DNA of 64,000 nucleotides, taken from Chlorogloeopsis sp. ULAP01. GTDB lineage: Bacteria > Cyanobacteriota > Cyanobacteriia > Cyanobacteriales > Nostocaceae. Where the stretch lies: assembly GCF_030381805.1 (NCBI RefSeq), contig NZ_JAUDRH010000005.1, forward strand, positions 186,001 through 250,000. Direction: 5' to 3'. Under the pieces are notes generated by a model. That model saw nothing but the letters and a program-made list of their open reading frames with translations. It had not been told where the DNA came from and did no database searches. The position numbers were made by a program, and so were the translations under genes. Shown piece by piece: positions 33,967 through 43,501 of the stretch (positions are counted from its first letter, which is position 1; each line of letters opens with the position of its first letter).

Positions 33967-33996
33967 GCAGAGGGAAGGATGAAGGAAACAGTAGTC

Positions 33997-34041
33997 AGAA
34001 GTCAGGAGTCGGAATCTTCTAAATTCTGACTCCTGACTTCT
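33997..34041. repeat. Inverted repeat between CapA and dapL
   Basis: AGAAGTCAGGAGTCGGAAT and ATTCTGACTCCTGACTTCT are inverted with one mismatch and a short spacer. It is located just downstream of the CapA gene (minus strand) and could terminate it. Confidence 0.6.
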
Positions 34042-34072
34042 AAGTTCTTTTTCATACTTCATACTTCAGCCT

Positions 34073-35059
34073 TCAGTTAACTTCCAATCCTTCAGGTGAT
34101 TTTAAAACGCATACAGTATTAAATGCTGCACATAAAAATTGCATCCGTTTGCAGATAGCTTCAAATTCATCTCCTTTAGCAAGGTCAACTCGTGCATAGC
34201 GCAGACGAACTGGTATTAAACGCAACCTACGCAAACCTTTACTATCCACTTCTACAAGAAATACAAATGACCAGTCATTACGTAGGAGCGGATCTACTGC
34301 ATAATCATCCAGAAAATCGCCTGTGTCATAAAGAATTAAACCATACTTATAGTTTTCTATACCCTGGAATAAATGGGCAGAATGACCGTGAAAAATATCT
34401 ACGCCGCAATCTATAACTGCGTGGGCAAAGCGGCGAAAGTGGGGTGGTGGGGAAGTGACCATATTTGGTCCCCAATGAGCAGAAACGATTACCAGTCCAG
34501 CGCCTGAGCGCCGTAACTGCACTATCCAAGATTCAATCAGTGCTAAGGTTTTAGAGTCAGAGCGGATTGGCAGATAGTTAGTGCCAGGGCGATCGCTTGT
34601 TGCTGCAAATTCAGGCTCGTTATCTGTAATTGCAATAATACCTACTTTGAATCCGCCAACATTAATGACGGCTGGAGTTGTTGCCTCTTTGATATTTCTA
34701 CCCGCCCCAGCATGATGAATTCCGGCAGCATCTAAATAGTGCAACGTATCGAGTAACCCTTGTTCTTCAAAATCTAGCGTATGATTGTTGGCAAGACTGA
34801 CAAAACGAATATTGCCAGCACGAAGCACATCTACTGCGGCGGGATCGGCACGAAAGTAGAAGGCTTTTGGCGTTTTGCTCCATTGTTGAGGGTGCTCGGT
34901 AATAGCGCATTCCAGATTGGCAATCACAGCATCTGCTTTCTGTAAAATCGGCAGGACATTACCCCAGAAATCATCAGGCGATCGCCAAGGAATTTCTTCG
35001 TTGACTCCTCGACCGAGCATAACATCACCAATAAATGCTAGGTTGACTAACTCTTTCAT
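34073..35059 (-). CDS. CapA-family (PGA_cap) metallophosphatase-like protein
   Basis: ATG at 35059 (MKELVNLAFIGDVMLGR) is preferred over the ORF start at 35074; it gives 328 residues. Family motifs are GDVMLGRG, ANLECAIT, SLANNHTLDFE, HWGPN and DIFHGHSAHLFQGIE, all expected metal ligands of the calcineurin-like fold. CapA proteins are linked to poly-gamma-glutamate capsule synthesis, but many stand-alone homologues have unknown substrates. No pgsB/C neighbours are present, so capsule synthesis is not implied. Confidence 0.9.
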   Translation of the reverse strand: MKELVNLAFIGDVMLGRGVNEEIPWRSPDDFWGNVLPILQKADAVIANLECAITEHPQQWSKTPKAFYFRADPAAVDVLRAGNIRFVSLANNHTLDFEEQGLLDTLHYLDAAGIHHAGAGRNIKEATTPAVINVGGFKVGIIAITDNEPEFAATSDRPGTNYLPIRSDSKTLALIESWIVQLRRSGAGLVIVSAHWGPNMVTSPPPHFRRFAHAVIDCGVDIFHGHSAHLFQGIENYKYGLILYDTGDFLDDYAVDPLLRNDWSFVFLVEVDSKGLRRLRLIPVRLRYARVDLAKGDEFEAICKRMQFLCAAFNTVCVLKSPEGLEVN

Positions 35060-35153
35060 AGAAATCCATAGCAATCCTAGAAAAATTTAGTAGCTAATGG
35101 CTAATCGCTAATGGCTAAACAAGTTAAATCCTCTTTCCTACCTACGGAAGCCG

Positions 35154-35864
35154 CTACGCGTCTACTGCCTCCTGCCCTCTGCCCTCTGCCTTATCACTTG
35201 AGAGATACCGCTTAAACCACCCAGTCGCCAATCGCGCTACTTCCTCTAATGTTCCTGGTTCTTCAAATAGGTGAGTTGCACCAGGAACAATCTCCAGTTC
35301 TTTGTCAACACGCAGTAATGCCAGTGCATCCTGATTCATGCGAATCACTGGAGTATCGTACCCGCCAACAATCAGGAGTGTTGGTGCTTTGACACGACCT
35401 AATGCCGAACCAGCCAAATCCGGGCGTCCACCACGAGAGACTATTGCTCTTACGGCTTGCGGACGTTCTGTTGCCGCTAGCAATGCAGCAGCAGCCCCAG
35501 TACTGGCTCCAAAGTAACCCACCCCAAGATTAGTTGTGTCTGGGTTTTGGGCAAGCCAATCTGTCGTATCAACTAACCGCGATGCCAAAAGACCAATATC
35601 GAAGCGCAGATGTCGTGTCCGTAAATCCACCGCTTCTTCTTGGGCTGTCAGTAAGTCAATTAACAAAGTAGCTAAACCGTAAGTTTGCAGTACATCAGCA
35701 ACATATTGATTACGAGGACTGTGCCGACTGCTACCACTACCGTGAGCAAATAATACAATCCCTTGAGCATTTTCAGGAATGACTAGATTACCCTCTAGCT
35801 TGACCGAGCCTGTTGTAATTAAAACCAGGTTCTGTTGAGCTTTCCATTCTGATGTCTTATTCAT
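35154..35864 (-). CDS. Dienelactone hydrolase-family alpha/beta hydrolase
   Basis: A 236-residue DLH-type hydrolase. VLFAHGSGSSRHSPRN holds the oxyanion region, GYFGASTGAAAALLAA the nucleophile elbow (G-A-S-T-G), GGYDTPVI the acid and GATHLFEEPG the catalytic His, so the triad is complete. It is paralogous to the gene at 38017-38733 and lies downstream of FtsH on the same strand (133-base gap). DLH proteins of this type often sit beside phosphoribosyltransferases; the substrate is unknown. Confidence 0.9.
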   Translation of the reverse strand: MNKTSEWKAQQNLVLITTGSVKLEGNLVIPENAQGIVLFAHGSGSSRHSPRNQYVADVLQTYGLATLLIDLLTAQEEAVDLRTRHLRFDIGLLASRLVDTTDWLAQNPDTTNLGVGYFGASTGAAAALLAATERPQAVRAIVSRGGRPDLAGSALGRVKAPTLLIVGGYDTPVIRMNQDALALLRVDKELEIVPGATHLFEEPGTLEEVARLATGWFKRYLSSDKAEGRGQEAVDA

Positions 35865-35997
35865 ATAAGCTCAGTCTCCCTTTAAGTAATAAAAAATAAA
35901 AAATTTCAAAAATTAATTGATAACTAACAAAATCCAATCAATTCGTAAAACTAAGTGCCATAGCTAGCAAATACACTTCTCCTGTAAGATATACTTG

Positions 35998-37980
35998 CTA
36001 ATTTTTTCCAGTCCGGTCGTTTGAGTACCATTCCAAGTTATTGGCATGGGTAAGTGGTCTGGGGATTTTGCCTGTACGCAGCCATTCATCCATTTCTGGT
36101 GGAGATTGGACACACCGGAGTCGCGATCGCAACTCTTCTCCCTCCAGAACTTCTTTTTGTAAAAGGATTTGGGCTGTTTCTTCCAACAATCCCCGATTCT
36201 TGTCTAAAATTTTTAGGGCAATATAGTGTGCTCTATCGACAATTTCTTTGACTTCTTGGTCAATTTGCTCGGCAATCTTCTGGCTAACTGTGCGCCGAGG
36301 ATTGGTAAACCCTTCTAAAAACTCTTGTTTAATTTGCTCGAAAGCAATAGGGCCAAGAGTATTACTCATACCATAAAGCGTGACAAACCGCTCTGCTAAA
36401 TCGGTTGCTTTTTGAATATCATCACTAGCACCAGTAGAAACTTTATTAAGAATCAACTCCTCTGCCGCACGTCCACCCAATAACGTTACAATCCGCCCAC
36501 GAATTTCATCTTCTGTCATCAAAAAACGGTCTTCCTCTGGTAATTGCAGCGTATAACCCAAAGCACCGACACCACGAGGCACAACAGAAATTTTTTCCAC
36601 GCTGCCACCTCCAGGCGCCAGCGTTCCAATCAGTGCGTGTCCAACTTCATGATAGGCAACAGTTTTTTTCTCATTGTCATTGAGAATGCGGGATTTTTTC
36701 TCCAACCCCGTCAAAACTCGCTCAATCGCTTCTTGAAAATCAGCCATTGCCACAGTCTGATGGTTGCGGCGAGCTGCCAGTAATGCTGCTTCATTGACGA
36801 GATTCGCCAAATCTGCACCTGCAAACCCTGGAGTCCGAGCCGCTAATTTTGACAAATCCACATCAGTTGCTAACTTCACGTTTTTGGCGTGAATTTTGAG
36901 AATCGCTTCTCGACCAATTTTATCTGGACGATCTACCACAACCTGACGGTCGAATCTACCAGGACGACGCAATGCTGGATCTAAAACCTCTGGACGGTTG
37001 GTAGCAGCCAGGATAATCACGCCTGTGTTGGAATCGAAACCATCCATCTCCGAAAGTAGTTGATTGAGAGTTTGCTCCCGCTCATCATTACCACTTAAGT
37101 GCGGCCCCACATTAGCACGGGATTTACCTAAGGCATCAAGTTCATCGATAAAAACGATACAAGGCGCTTGGTGCTTTGCTTGTTCAAACAAATCTCGCAC
37201 CCGTGCAGCACCAATACCTACAAACAGTTCGATAAACTCAGAACCAGAAATACTGAAGAAAGGAACAACTGCTTCGCCTGCAATGGCTTTTGCTAGTAGG
37301 GTTTTTCCTGTTCCCGGAGGCCCAATCAACAATACTCCTTTAGGGATTTTTGCCCCTAAGCGGGTATATTTTTCTGCATTTTTGAGAAAATCAACAATTT
37401 CTTGCAGTTCTGCTTTCGCTTCATCAACACCAGCAACATCATCAAATTTCACACCTGTATTGCCCTCTGAGTAAATGCGAGCCTTGCTTTTACCTACTGT
37501 CAGCGCTGCCTGTCCTCCTATTTGACTGCGGTTCATCAACCATCCCCAAATCGCAAAGAAAATTAACGGTGGCAAAACCCAGCTAAATAAAGTTGAGATC
37601 CAACCAGTGCGGCTAGGAGGCGGAGCGGCAAACTCAACATTATGCTCCCGGAGCAGCTTTTGCGACTCTAAATCGAGTGGTATTGGTGTGGTAACAAACA
37701 CCTGTTTGGATTGCGTGTCGGATTGTTTTGTAGTTGGTTCTGGCTTCAGTTCATACTCAATTTGGTTTGTATCAACGACTGCGCGAGCAACTTTACCAGC
37801 TTCTACCTGAGAGATAAATTCACTGTATGGTACGTGATTACGGGCAGGTTGTACCCACAGAAGCATATTTAAGAACATCAGTAATGATAACCACAGCAGT
37901 ACACTACTGCCCATATGCCGAGGTTGTGGTGTTTTGCTTTGGCGATCGCGATCGCCACCACCGTTATGATCCACTGGCAT
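35998..37980 (-). CDS. ftsH: ATP-dependent zinc metalloprotease FtsH
   Basis: A 660-residue membrane AAA protease. There are two N-terminal membrane spans (about 27-43 and 128-148) with a periplasmic or lumenal domain between. Walker A is GPPGTGKT (220-227), Walker B IVFIDELDAL (275-284), the second region of homology AATNRPEVLDPALRRPGRFD, and the zinc site HEVGH (444-448), with the third ligand expected in the STGASDDIQKATDLAE helix. It degrades membrane and soluble proteins, including damaged photosystem subunits in some homologues. It lies in a four-gene minus-strand set with two DLH-like proteins and a phosphoribosyltransferase. Confidence 0.96.
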   Translation of the reverse strand: MPVDHNGGGDRDRQSKTPQPRHMGSSVLLWLSLLMFLNMLLWVQPARNHVPYSEFISQVEAGKVARAVVDTNQIEYELKPEPTTKQSDTQSKQVFVTTPIPLDLESQKLLREHNVEFAAPPPSRTGWISTLFSWVLPPLIFFAIWGWLMNRSQIGGQAALTVGKSKARIYSEGNTGVKFDDVAGVDEAKAELQEIVDFLKNAEKYTRLGAKIPKGVLLIGPPGTGKTLLAKAIAGEAVVPFFSISGSEFIELFVGIGAARVRDLFEQAKHQAPCIVFIDELDALGKSRANVGPHLSGNDEREQTLNQLLSEMDGFDSNTGVIILAATNRPEVLDPALRRPGRFDRQVVVDRPDKIGREAILKIHAKNVKLATDVDLSKLAARTPGFAGADLANLVNEAALLAARRNHQTVAMADFQEAIERVLTGLEKKSRILNDNEKKTVAYHEVGHALIGTLAPGGGSVEKISVVPRGVGALGYTLQLPEEDRFLMTEDEIRGRIVTLLGGRAAEELILNKVSTGASDDIQKATDLAERFVTLYGMSNTLGPIAFEQIKQEFLEGFTNPRRTVSQKIAEQIDQEVKEIVDRAHYIALKILDKNRGLLEETAQILLQKEVLEGEELRSRLRCVQSPPEMDEWLRTGKIPRPLTHANNLEWYSNDRTGKN

Positions 37981-38016
37981 GGTTGATTGCTCCTTTTAAA
38001 TGGGAATCGGTTAGAA

Positions 38017-38733
38017 CTAAACGAGTGACATCGCATGAACGTGTAAGTCTCGCTGCTGATCTGTGGTGAGGTGATGTTTAAACCACTGACTTGCTAACCT
38101 TCCTACTTCTTGAAGTGCTCCTGGCTCGTTAAAGTTGTGAGTTGCCCCTAGAATTATCTCCAGTTGTTTATTTGGGGCAGAAATTAATGCCAATGCATCT
38201 TCATTCATTGCTATGACTGGTAAGTCATTACTCCCTACAATCAACAGTGTGGGGGTTTTCACGCAGGAAAGGACTTCACAAACCAAGTCAGTTTGACCGC
38301 TATATGAGACAATTGCCCCAACTGCTATTGGATGTTCTGCTGCTGCTAGCAATGCCGCACCACTGCCAGTTCCATAACCGAAGAAACCAACCTTAAGTTT
38401 GCTGGTGTTAGGATTTTCAGCTAACCAGTTAGTTGCTTTGATTAAACGCATAGCTAAGTGTTTGGTATCACACTGGTAATGCTTGGTTCGCAAATTGATC
38501 GCTTCTTCCTCTTTTGTCAGCAAGTTGATTGCAATAGTTGCTAGCCCCGCCTGACGCAGTATGTGGGAGAGATAGCGGTTGCGGGTGCTGTATCTGCCGC
38601 TACCACCGCTATGAGCAAACATGACAATTCCCTCAGCAGTTTCAGGGACAACTAGTTCTGCTTCTAAGTAAGCTGAGTCAATCTTGACTGTAATTATTTC
38701 CTCTTGTGCGTCCCATATTGATTTTGTATCCAT
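38017..38733 (-). CDS. DLH-like protein lacking the catalytic Ser (probable pseudoenzyme)
   Basis: A 238-residue paralogue of the hydrolase at 35154-35864. The two align throughout (MFAHSGGSGRYSTRN vs LFAHGSGSSRHSPRN; GATHNFNEPGALQEVGRLA vs GATHLFEEPGTLEEVARLA). The nucleophile elbow reads G-Y-G-T-G instead of G-A-S-T-G: the Ser position is a Gly encoded by GGA. The acid (GSNDLPVI) and His are kept. It therefore probably binds without hydrolysing, or acts through another residue. It lies 36 bases upstream of ftsH and 53 bases after the phosphoribosyltransferase. Confidence 0.88.
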   Translation of the reverse strand: MDTKSIWDAQEEIITVKIDSAYLEAELVVPETAEGIVMFAHSGGSGRYSTRNRYLSHILRQAGLATIAINLLTKEEEAINLRTKHYQCDTKHLAMRLIKATNWLAENPNTSKLKVGFFGYGTGSGAALLAAAEHPIAVGAIVSYSGQTDLVCEVLSCVKTPTLLIVGSNDLPVIAMNEDALALISAPNKQLEIILGATHNFNEPGALQEVGRLASQWFKHHLTTDQQRDLHVHAMSLV

Positions 38734-38786
38734 TGGTATTCCCCTCCCGATTGCGCGTCTAGATGTTGTGAGGGCTGTTGAAACGG

Positions 38787-39470
38787 CTAAAAGCTCAGTT
38801 CCATTAAGCTTGAAAGCCGATCGCTAGCTGCAAATTGTCTTGCTAACAGTTCCCGTACTTCTTCATCAGTTGTTTGCGAGAAATTTTCATACCAAAGACC
38901 GATCGCATACAATGGCTCTGGTGTTGATAAACACACTATCTCTTCCACTTCGGTTTGCAACTCTTGGCAGGTAGCAAGAGGTGCGACAGGAACTGCTACA
39001 ACTATCCTTTGGGGATGCTGCTGTCGCAAAATAGCAATAGCAGCACGTATAGTTGAACCCGTAGCAATACCGTCATCGAGCAAAATTACAATGCGATTAC
39101 GCACATCTAATGGTGGGCGTTCTCCTCGATAGACGTGATCGCGACGTTGTAATTCTCGCAATTCTTTGGTTGCAACTTCATCTATCGTTTTACTGGAGAT
39201 TCCCAACCAACTAATCACATCGTAATTGAGTACCCGAATCCCACCTGCTGCGATCGCACCCATTGCTAGTTCTTTGTGATGAGGTACACCAAGTTTTCTA
39301 ACGATACAAATATCTAAGGGAGCATGGAGTGCCTCTGCTACTTCAAAAGCTACTGGTACGCCCCCGCGAGGCAAAGCTACAACTAGCACATCCGGGCGGT
39401 TGGCATAAGCTGCAAGTCTTCTAGCTAACATTTTGCCTGCTTCAGCGCGATCATGAAATTTTATCGTCAT
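38787..39470 (-). CDS. Phosphoribosyltransferase domain protein
   Basis: ATG at 39470 (MTIKFHDRAEAG) is chosen because AGGAGG lies 8 bases upstream; the GTG at 39479 is too close to it. The 227-residue protein has the type I PRTase fold: LVVALPRGGVPVAFEVA and the PRPP-binding loop VILLDDGIATGSTIRAAI. Such proteins are annotated as putative PRTases and frequently neighbour DLH hydrolases. The nucleobase substrate is unknown. It is the first gene of the set leading to ftsH. Confidence 0.9.
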   Translation of the reverse strand: MTIKFHDRAEAGKMLARRLAAYANRPDVLVVALPRGGVPVAFEVAEALHAPLDICIVRKLGVPHHKELAMGAIAAGGIRVLNYDVISWLGISSKTIDEVATKELRELQRRDHVYRGERPPLDVRNRIVILLDDGIATGSTIRAAIAILRQQHPQRIVVAVPVAPLATCQELQTEVEEIVCLSTPEPLYAIGLWYENFSQTTDEEVRELLARQFAASDRLSSLMELSF

Positions 39471-40318
39471 ATTTCTCACCTCCTTGCTTAGGTAGATCGC
39501 TCAGAACTATTTTTGTTTTTTCAAGTGCAAAAAGAATTAAGAAGGTAAAAGTGAAGTCTTGATTGTATTGTGCAACACGAACAAGCAAATGCTTAACTTG
39601 TTTTCTTCATCACAGTTTGAGTTACAGTATTTTTCTAATTCACTTTTGGCAATCGTTTATTGTTACTGTTCAAGTTTGCTCAGGGAAAGGATTATCATTA
39701 ATCAAATTTAGGAAGAAGTAAATATATGTTAACTTTGACAACTTTTGTTGATGGGGGATATATTGTGAAAGGTTATTTGCAGTGTTAGTTGCATAATGCC
39801 TCCTCACTGTTAGATATTTATTGCTTGTATGAATAAGTTTTTCAGGAATTTGACTTAAGATGTCTCCTCCTAGTCACTTTTGCATTCATGCTCTTGCTTA
39901 ATTGCAAATTAGCGTGGAGGTATTTGCTAAATAGCCGCTCTTTGGCAAAGATTGTAGATTATTTTTTCTTTTAGTGCTTTGGCGTTTGTAATTTTTGCTT
40001 GGTTACTTGAGTGGTGATTATACTCACTTGTCTACCATAAAAAGAACTAGTAAGTCATTACGATCGCTCTATTTTTAATTGCTTCACATCTAGGAGTTAA
40101 CAATTAGGAATTGGGATAGCTTTGAAATTTTGAATGCAGGCGATCACAACTCTACTCTTAATTTAGATCATTGCATTAAAAGCCAACAAATGCCACTATT
40201 AAGATAAAAAATGACATAAAAACAACAACTGAATTGGGTACTAGGATTTCTGATTTCCCAATCCCTAGTTATCCTACCTTTATTGGCTTAGAATAATCAT
40301 TTCTGTTCATAAATTGGC
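39471..40318. other. Large divergent intergenic region (~850 bases)
   Basis: No open frame with coding character on either strand. It carries the promoter of the PRTase-DLH-FtsH set and that of the HEAT-repeat gene. The strong ribosome-binding site AGGAGG of the PRTase gene is at about 39478-39483 on the minus strand. Nothing else is distinctive. Confidence 0.5.
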
Positions 40319-41812
40319 ATGGGTAAAAGCAAAGATAAGTTGCCACCTTTGGAGTTGCTGCACAACTCGCCATCTGTTGTGCTCAACCTCAGCGATCAAA
40401 AATTTAAACAAGATTATTTAAATAACCTGCAATGGACACAACCCATAGTGCAGATGTTGCAGGAACTAGATGATGAGGTACAGGTGGCACGAGTTGTTCG
40501 GTTAGCTTTAGAAGTAGATTTGATTTTGGGGGCAAAGCTAGCAGGAGTGGTGAAACAAGAGTTCAAAGAACATACAGTGAGTTTAGTTGCTTGCCTAAAA
40601 GTGCCTGAAACTTGTCGGAATTATCTGTTGAGGATAACAGGTTATAAAAGGGCGATCGCATTTCATGAAGATGACTATCCCCAAAACAAAGAAAACTGTG
40701 AGCATTGCACCGCAGAAACTTCTGTCTTAGAACCGACGAGCGATAGTGTAACTGTAGATGCTCTAATTGAGGGTTTGTTGGATCAAAGCTCTGGTGTGCG
40801 GCGATCTGCTGCGATTCAATTAGGGCAAATTAACGCACCACAAGCGTTAGATGCTCTAATTCAAGCTGTAGGGGATGAAGATTCGATTGTACGTGCTTGT
40901 GCGGTTTGTGCTTTAGGAAATATTGGCGATCCATTGGCAGTAGATGCGCTGATTCAGGTTTTAAACTCAGATGACTCTGATGTTCGTGTTTGTGCTGTTG
41001 AGTCATTAGGACAAATTTACCATCCCTCGTCAATCAATGCCCTGATCGAAGCTTTACAGGATCAAGATTTTAATGTTCGCAGTTTTGCGGCTATTGAGTT
41101 AGGACAAATTGGTGATGACTCTGTGATTGATAATTTGATTGGGGCGTTGCAAGATGAGAATTTTGAAGTTCGGGAAAACGCTACTGAGTCGTTAGGAAAA
41201 ATTGCCAACCCAAAAGCGGTAGATGCACTGATTCGGGCTTTAAAAGATGAAATGCCGGAAGTGCGTGGAGGAGCAGCTGGTGCTTTAGGACAAATTCGAG
41301 ATCCAAAAGCAGTGGATGTGTTGGTTCAAGCTTTAGAAGATGAAGACTATGGTGTTCGCATTCGCGCTGCCCATGCATTAGGACATATCGGCGATGTTGT
41401 GGCTGTACCTGCTCTGATTAATGCTTTGAATTATGGAGGCATCAGCGAAGCGGCTGCCTGCGCCTTAGCAACTATTGGTACTCCTTTAGCGGTGGATGCT
41501 CTAGTTCAAGCTTGCAAAGGTGAACAAGGTAGCTATATTTACTATGATTCTCTTTATGCCATAGCACAAGTAACCAATCCGTTGTCATTGGATATATTAG
41601 TTGAAGCTTGTCAACACGAAGACTTTGCTGTGCGTGAAATTGCAGCAGAGGCTTTAGGAAAAATAGGCGCTCCTCAAGCACTGATTCATCTGTGGGAGAT
41701 GCTAATTACTACACCTGATATTAAAGTTAGCTCAATAGTAGAAGCGATCGCCTCAATTCAAAAAAGCTGTGGTTATTATAATTATACGCTCTACAAGGCA
41801 AATAAATCTTAA
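40319..41812 (+). CDS. HEAT-repeat (PBS lyase-like) protein
   Basis: A 497-residue protein. The N-terminal 100 residues (WTQPIVQMLQEL ... ALEVDLILGAKLAG) resemble a helical region that I recall upstream of HEAT repeats or after NACHT domains in cyanobacteria. From about residue 143 there are around ten HEAT repeats of 31 residues with the pattern AVDALIQAL-x-DED-x-x-VR-x-x-AA-x-ALG-x-IGD. Phycobilin lyases of the CpcE/F type use similar repeats, but nothing specific supports lyase activity here; protein scaffolding is the safer reading. Confidence 0.88.
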   Translation: MGKSKDKLPPLELLHNSPSVVLNLSDQKFKQDYLNNLQWTQPIVQMLQELDDEVQVARVVRLALEVDLILGAKLAGVVKQEFKEHTVSLVACLKVPETCRNYLLRITGYKRAIAFHEDDYPQNKENCEHCTAETSVLEPTSDSVTVDALIEGLLDQSSGVRRSAAIQLGQINAPQALDALIQAVGDEDSIVRACAVCALGNIGDPLAVDALIQVLNSDDSDVRVCAVESLGQIYHPSSINALIEALQDQDFNVRSFAAIELGQIGDDSVIDNLIGALQDENFEVRENATESLGKIANPKAVDALIRALKDEMPEVRGGAAGALGQIRDPKAVDVLVQALEDEDYGVRIRAAHALGHIGDVVAVPALINALNYGGISEAAACALATIGTPLAVDALVQACKGEQGSYIYYDSLYAIAQVTNPLSLDILVEACQHEDFAVREIAAEALGKIGAPQALIHLWEMLITTPDIKVSSIVEAIASIQKSCGYYNYTLYKANKS

Positions 41813-41998
41813 TAGTTTTTGATAAGATGAGCATTAAAAAATCTTTTTAGTTAATAAATAAAATGATTATCCTTTGCTAAACCTCAGTCTATTGATGTAC
41901 TACCAAAGTAACAGAAACAAATACTACAATTGACAGTCCCTAACAATTGATATGCAACGATAGCATTTAAGTGTATAGCTTAGTGGAGGTGAGGAAAT

Positions 41999-42244
41999 AT
42001 GGTGAAGCCGTCTGAGCCAGTTCTTCACGAAGAACCCCGTAATCAGAGAGCAGCTGTTATTCCTCTCAAGCATGAAGAATCATTTCTCGAATGGTTGAGA
42101 AATAGAGGTCGATTAATACCACGTGGTACCGAAGAATACTACGATTATGACGATGAGGAAGAAGAAGAACTAAGCTCAATCATAAGTAATACTACTTATG
42201 ATTATGAGGAACAAGAAACTGAACAACTGGATTTAGAGGAATGA
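41999..42244 (+). CDS. DUF3134-type small acidic protein
   Basis: An 81-residue protein with a good ribosome-binding site (GTGGAGGTGAGG). The N-terminal NQRAAVIPLKHEESFLEWLRNRGRLI matches the conserved core of DUF3134 as I recall it. The C-terminal half is extremely acidic (YYDYDDEEEEEL ... EEQETEQLDLEE) and probably disordered. The function is unknown. It is followed by a strong bidirectional terminator. Confidence 0.8.
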   Translation: MVKPSEPVLHEEPRNQRAAVIPLKHEESFLEWLRNRGRLIPRGTEEYYDYDDEEEEELSSIISNTTYDYEEQETEQLDLEE

Positions 42245-42364
42245 TATCGAGTTCACTTAAAGACTTATCATTGAGACTGGCGCGGAGAGTTTTGAATGAT
42301 AATTAATTAAATGAATTTGAGATGATTTCTTCTGAGTAAGTAAATATAAATAAACTTGAAACAC

Positions 42365-42397
42365 AGAACCCCGACTTCTCTAAGAAGTCGGGGTTCT
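42365..42397. terminator. Bidirectional intrinsic terminator
   Basis: A perfect 15-bp stem, AGAACCCCGACTTCT / AGAAGTCGGGGTTCT, with a 3-base loop between the convergent DUF3134 and DUF1517 genes. It is followed by TCTT on the plus strand and preceded by AAACACAG, so it can serve both directions. Confidence 0.85.
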
Positions 42398-42426
42398 TCT
42401 TAATAAGTGGAATTTTCCACCTCAAT

Positions 42427-43419
42427 CTACACCAGTTTTAGCTCTGGGTATTGCGCCAGTATATCATCAGTGGTAAGGACATCGCCTTCTGCTTGGGGAG
42501 TCCACAGCAGTTCAATCGCCAACAGTTTTTCGCTGGGGATGCTACCAATTTGACGTAAGGCTTGACGCAAGTCATCAGCACTGTTAACTTCTGAAATTTC
42601 AAATTTACCTAGAGTCGCCGCCAGTAAAGTCACTATAATGTATTCTCCTGGCCCTTCGGTAATCAAACGGGTTGGATTGTCTAGTTCACCACTAGAAGGT
42701 AAAGCACCTTTAGGATTAGCTGCTTTAAGCTGGTTATTGACGTTAGATAAAGTTTCCTCAGTGAATTTGCTACGTTCAGCCAATGCTAAACGGTTAAATA
42801 CACCTTCTGCTGCATTCAAACGTGCTTGTTGTGTGCTACCACCTGCATATACCCAGTATTCTGGATGGCGAAGTAAAGCCAGGCTGGCTTCTTGTAATAC
42901 TTCAGTTCTACCTTCTGGAGAGTTGGTATCAGCAGTTTCAGCAATGCGATTCAGTTCGGGTTGTAAATCGCGAGCTTGAGCTAATAATCCCACTTGCAAA
43001 CGCGCAATTGAAATAGGAGGATTATTGCTGTAGCCAACTTCTTCGTAGCCACCCTCATAGCCACCACTGGTAGCACGACGGAAAGTTTGGACTAAAAAGC
43101 CAGCGATCGCCAGAAAAATTAGCAAGCTAAATAATCCGCCACCGACACCAAAAATCGGCACGACAAAGGGAAATCCCCATCCACCACCTGGATACACAGG
43201 ATAGGGCGCTGGATAGTATCCTCCACCAGGAGGTGCGTAAGTCCGGGGTGATGAGTAGGGGCGGCTACTGGGCGCTCTGAAGGAACCACCACCAATCCTG
43301 CCTCCGCTACGGGCTGCTAGTGCTCCATCGGCTTGACTTATCACCAATGCGAACACTGCGACCAGAACAAATAGGGATTTTAAAAGCGGTTTGATGGCTT
43401 GTTGTAGTTTTTTACGCAT
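42427..43419 (-). CDS. DUF1517 family membrane protein
   Basis: A 330-residue protein with a signal/anchor segment (SLFVLVAVFALVISQADGALA), a low-complexity Gly/Pro/Tyr/Ser region (RSGGRIGGGSFRAPSS ... YYPAPYPVYPGGG), a membrane span (GGGLFSLLIFLAIAGFLVQTF) and a C-terminal DUF1517 domain (PISIARLQVGLLAQARDLQPEL ... ELLWTPQAEGDVLTTDDIL). DUF1517 is found in cyanobacteria and chloroplasts and is thought to be thylakoid-associated; its role is unclear. Confidence 0.92.
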   Translation of the reverse strand: MRKKLQQAIKPLLKSLFVLVAVFALVISQADGALAARSGGRIGGGSFRAPSSRPYSSPRTYAPPGGGYYPAPYPVYPGGGWGFPFVVPIFGVGGGLFSLLIFLAIAGFLVQTFRRATSGGYEGGYEEVGYSNNPPISIARLQVGLLAQARDLQPELNRIAETADTNSPEGRTEVLQEASLALLRHPEYWVYAGGSTQQARLNAAEGVFNRLALAERSKFTEETLSNVNNQLKAANPKGALPSSGELDNPTRLITEGPGEYIIVTLLAATLGKFEISEVNSADDLRQALRQIGSIPSEKLLAIELLWTPQAEGDVLTTDDILAQYPELKLV

Positions 43420-43501
43420 AACACATTGCTTGAAAAACGGTATTTGGTTATGATTTTCTCACTAGGGTAGGATGTTTTTGTTTAGTCAGTGACGCCAGTC
43501 C

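Noticed and set aside
40740..41700. Regularly spaced similar DNA units that recall a CRISPR array
   Set aside because: They are the coding repeats of HEAT modules in one long open frame; no invariant repeat with unique spacers.
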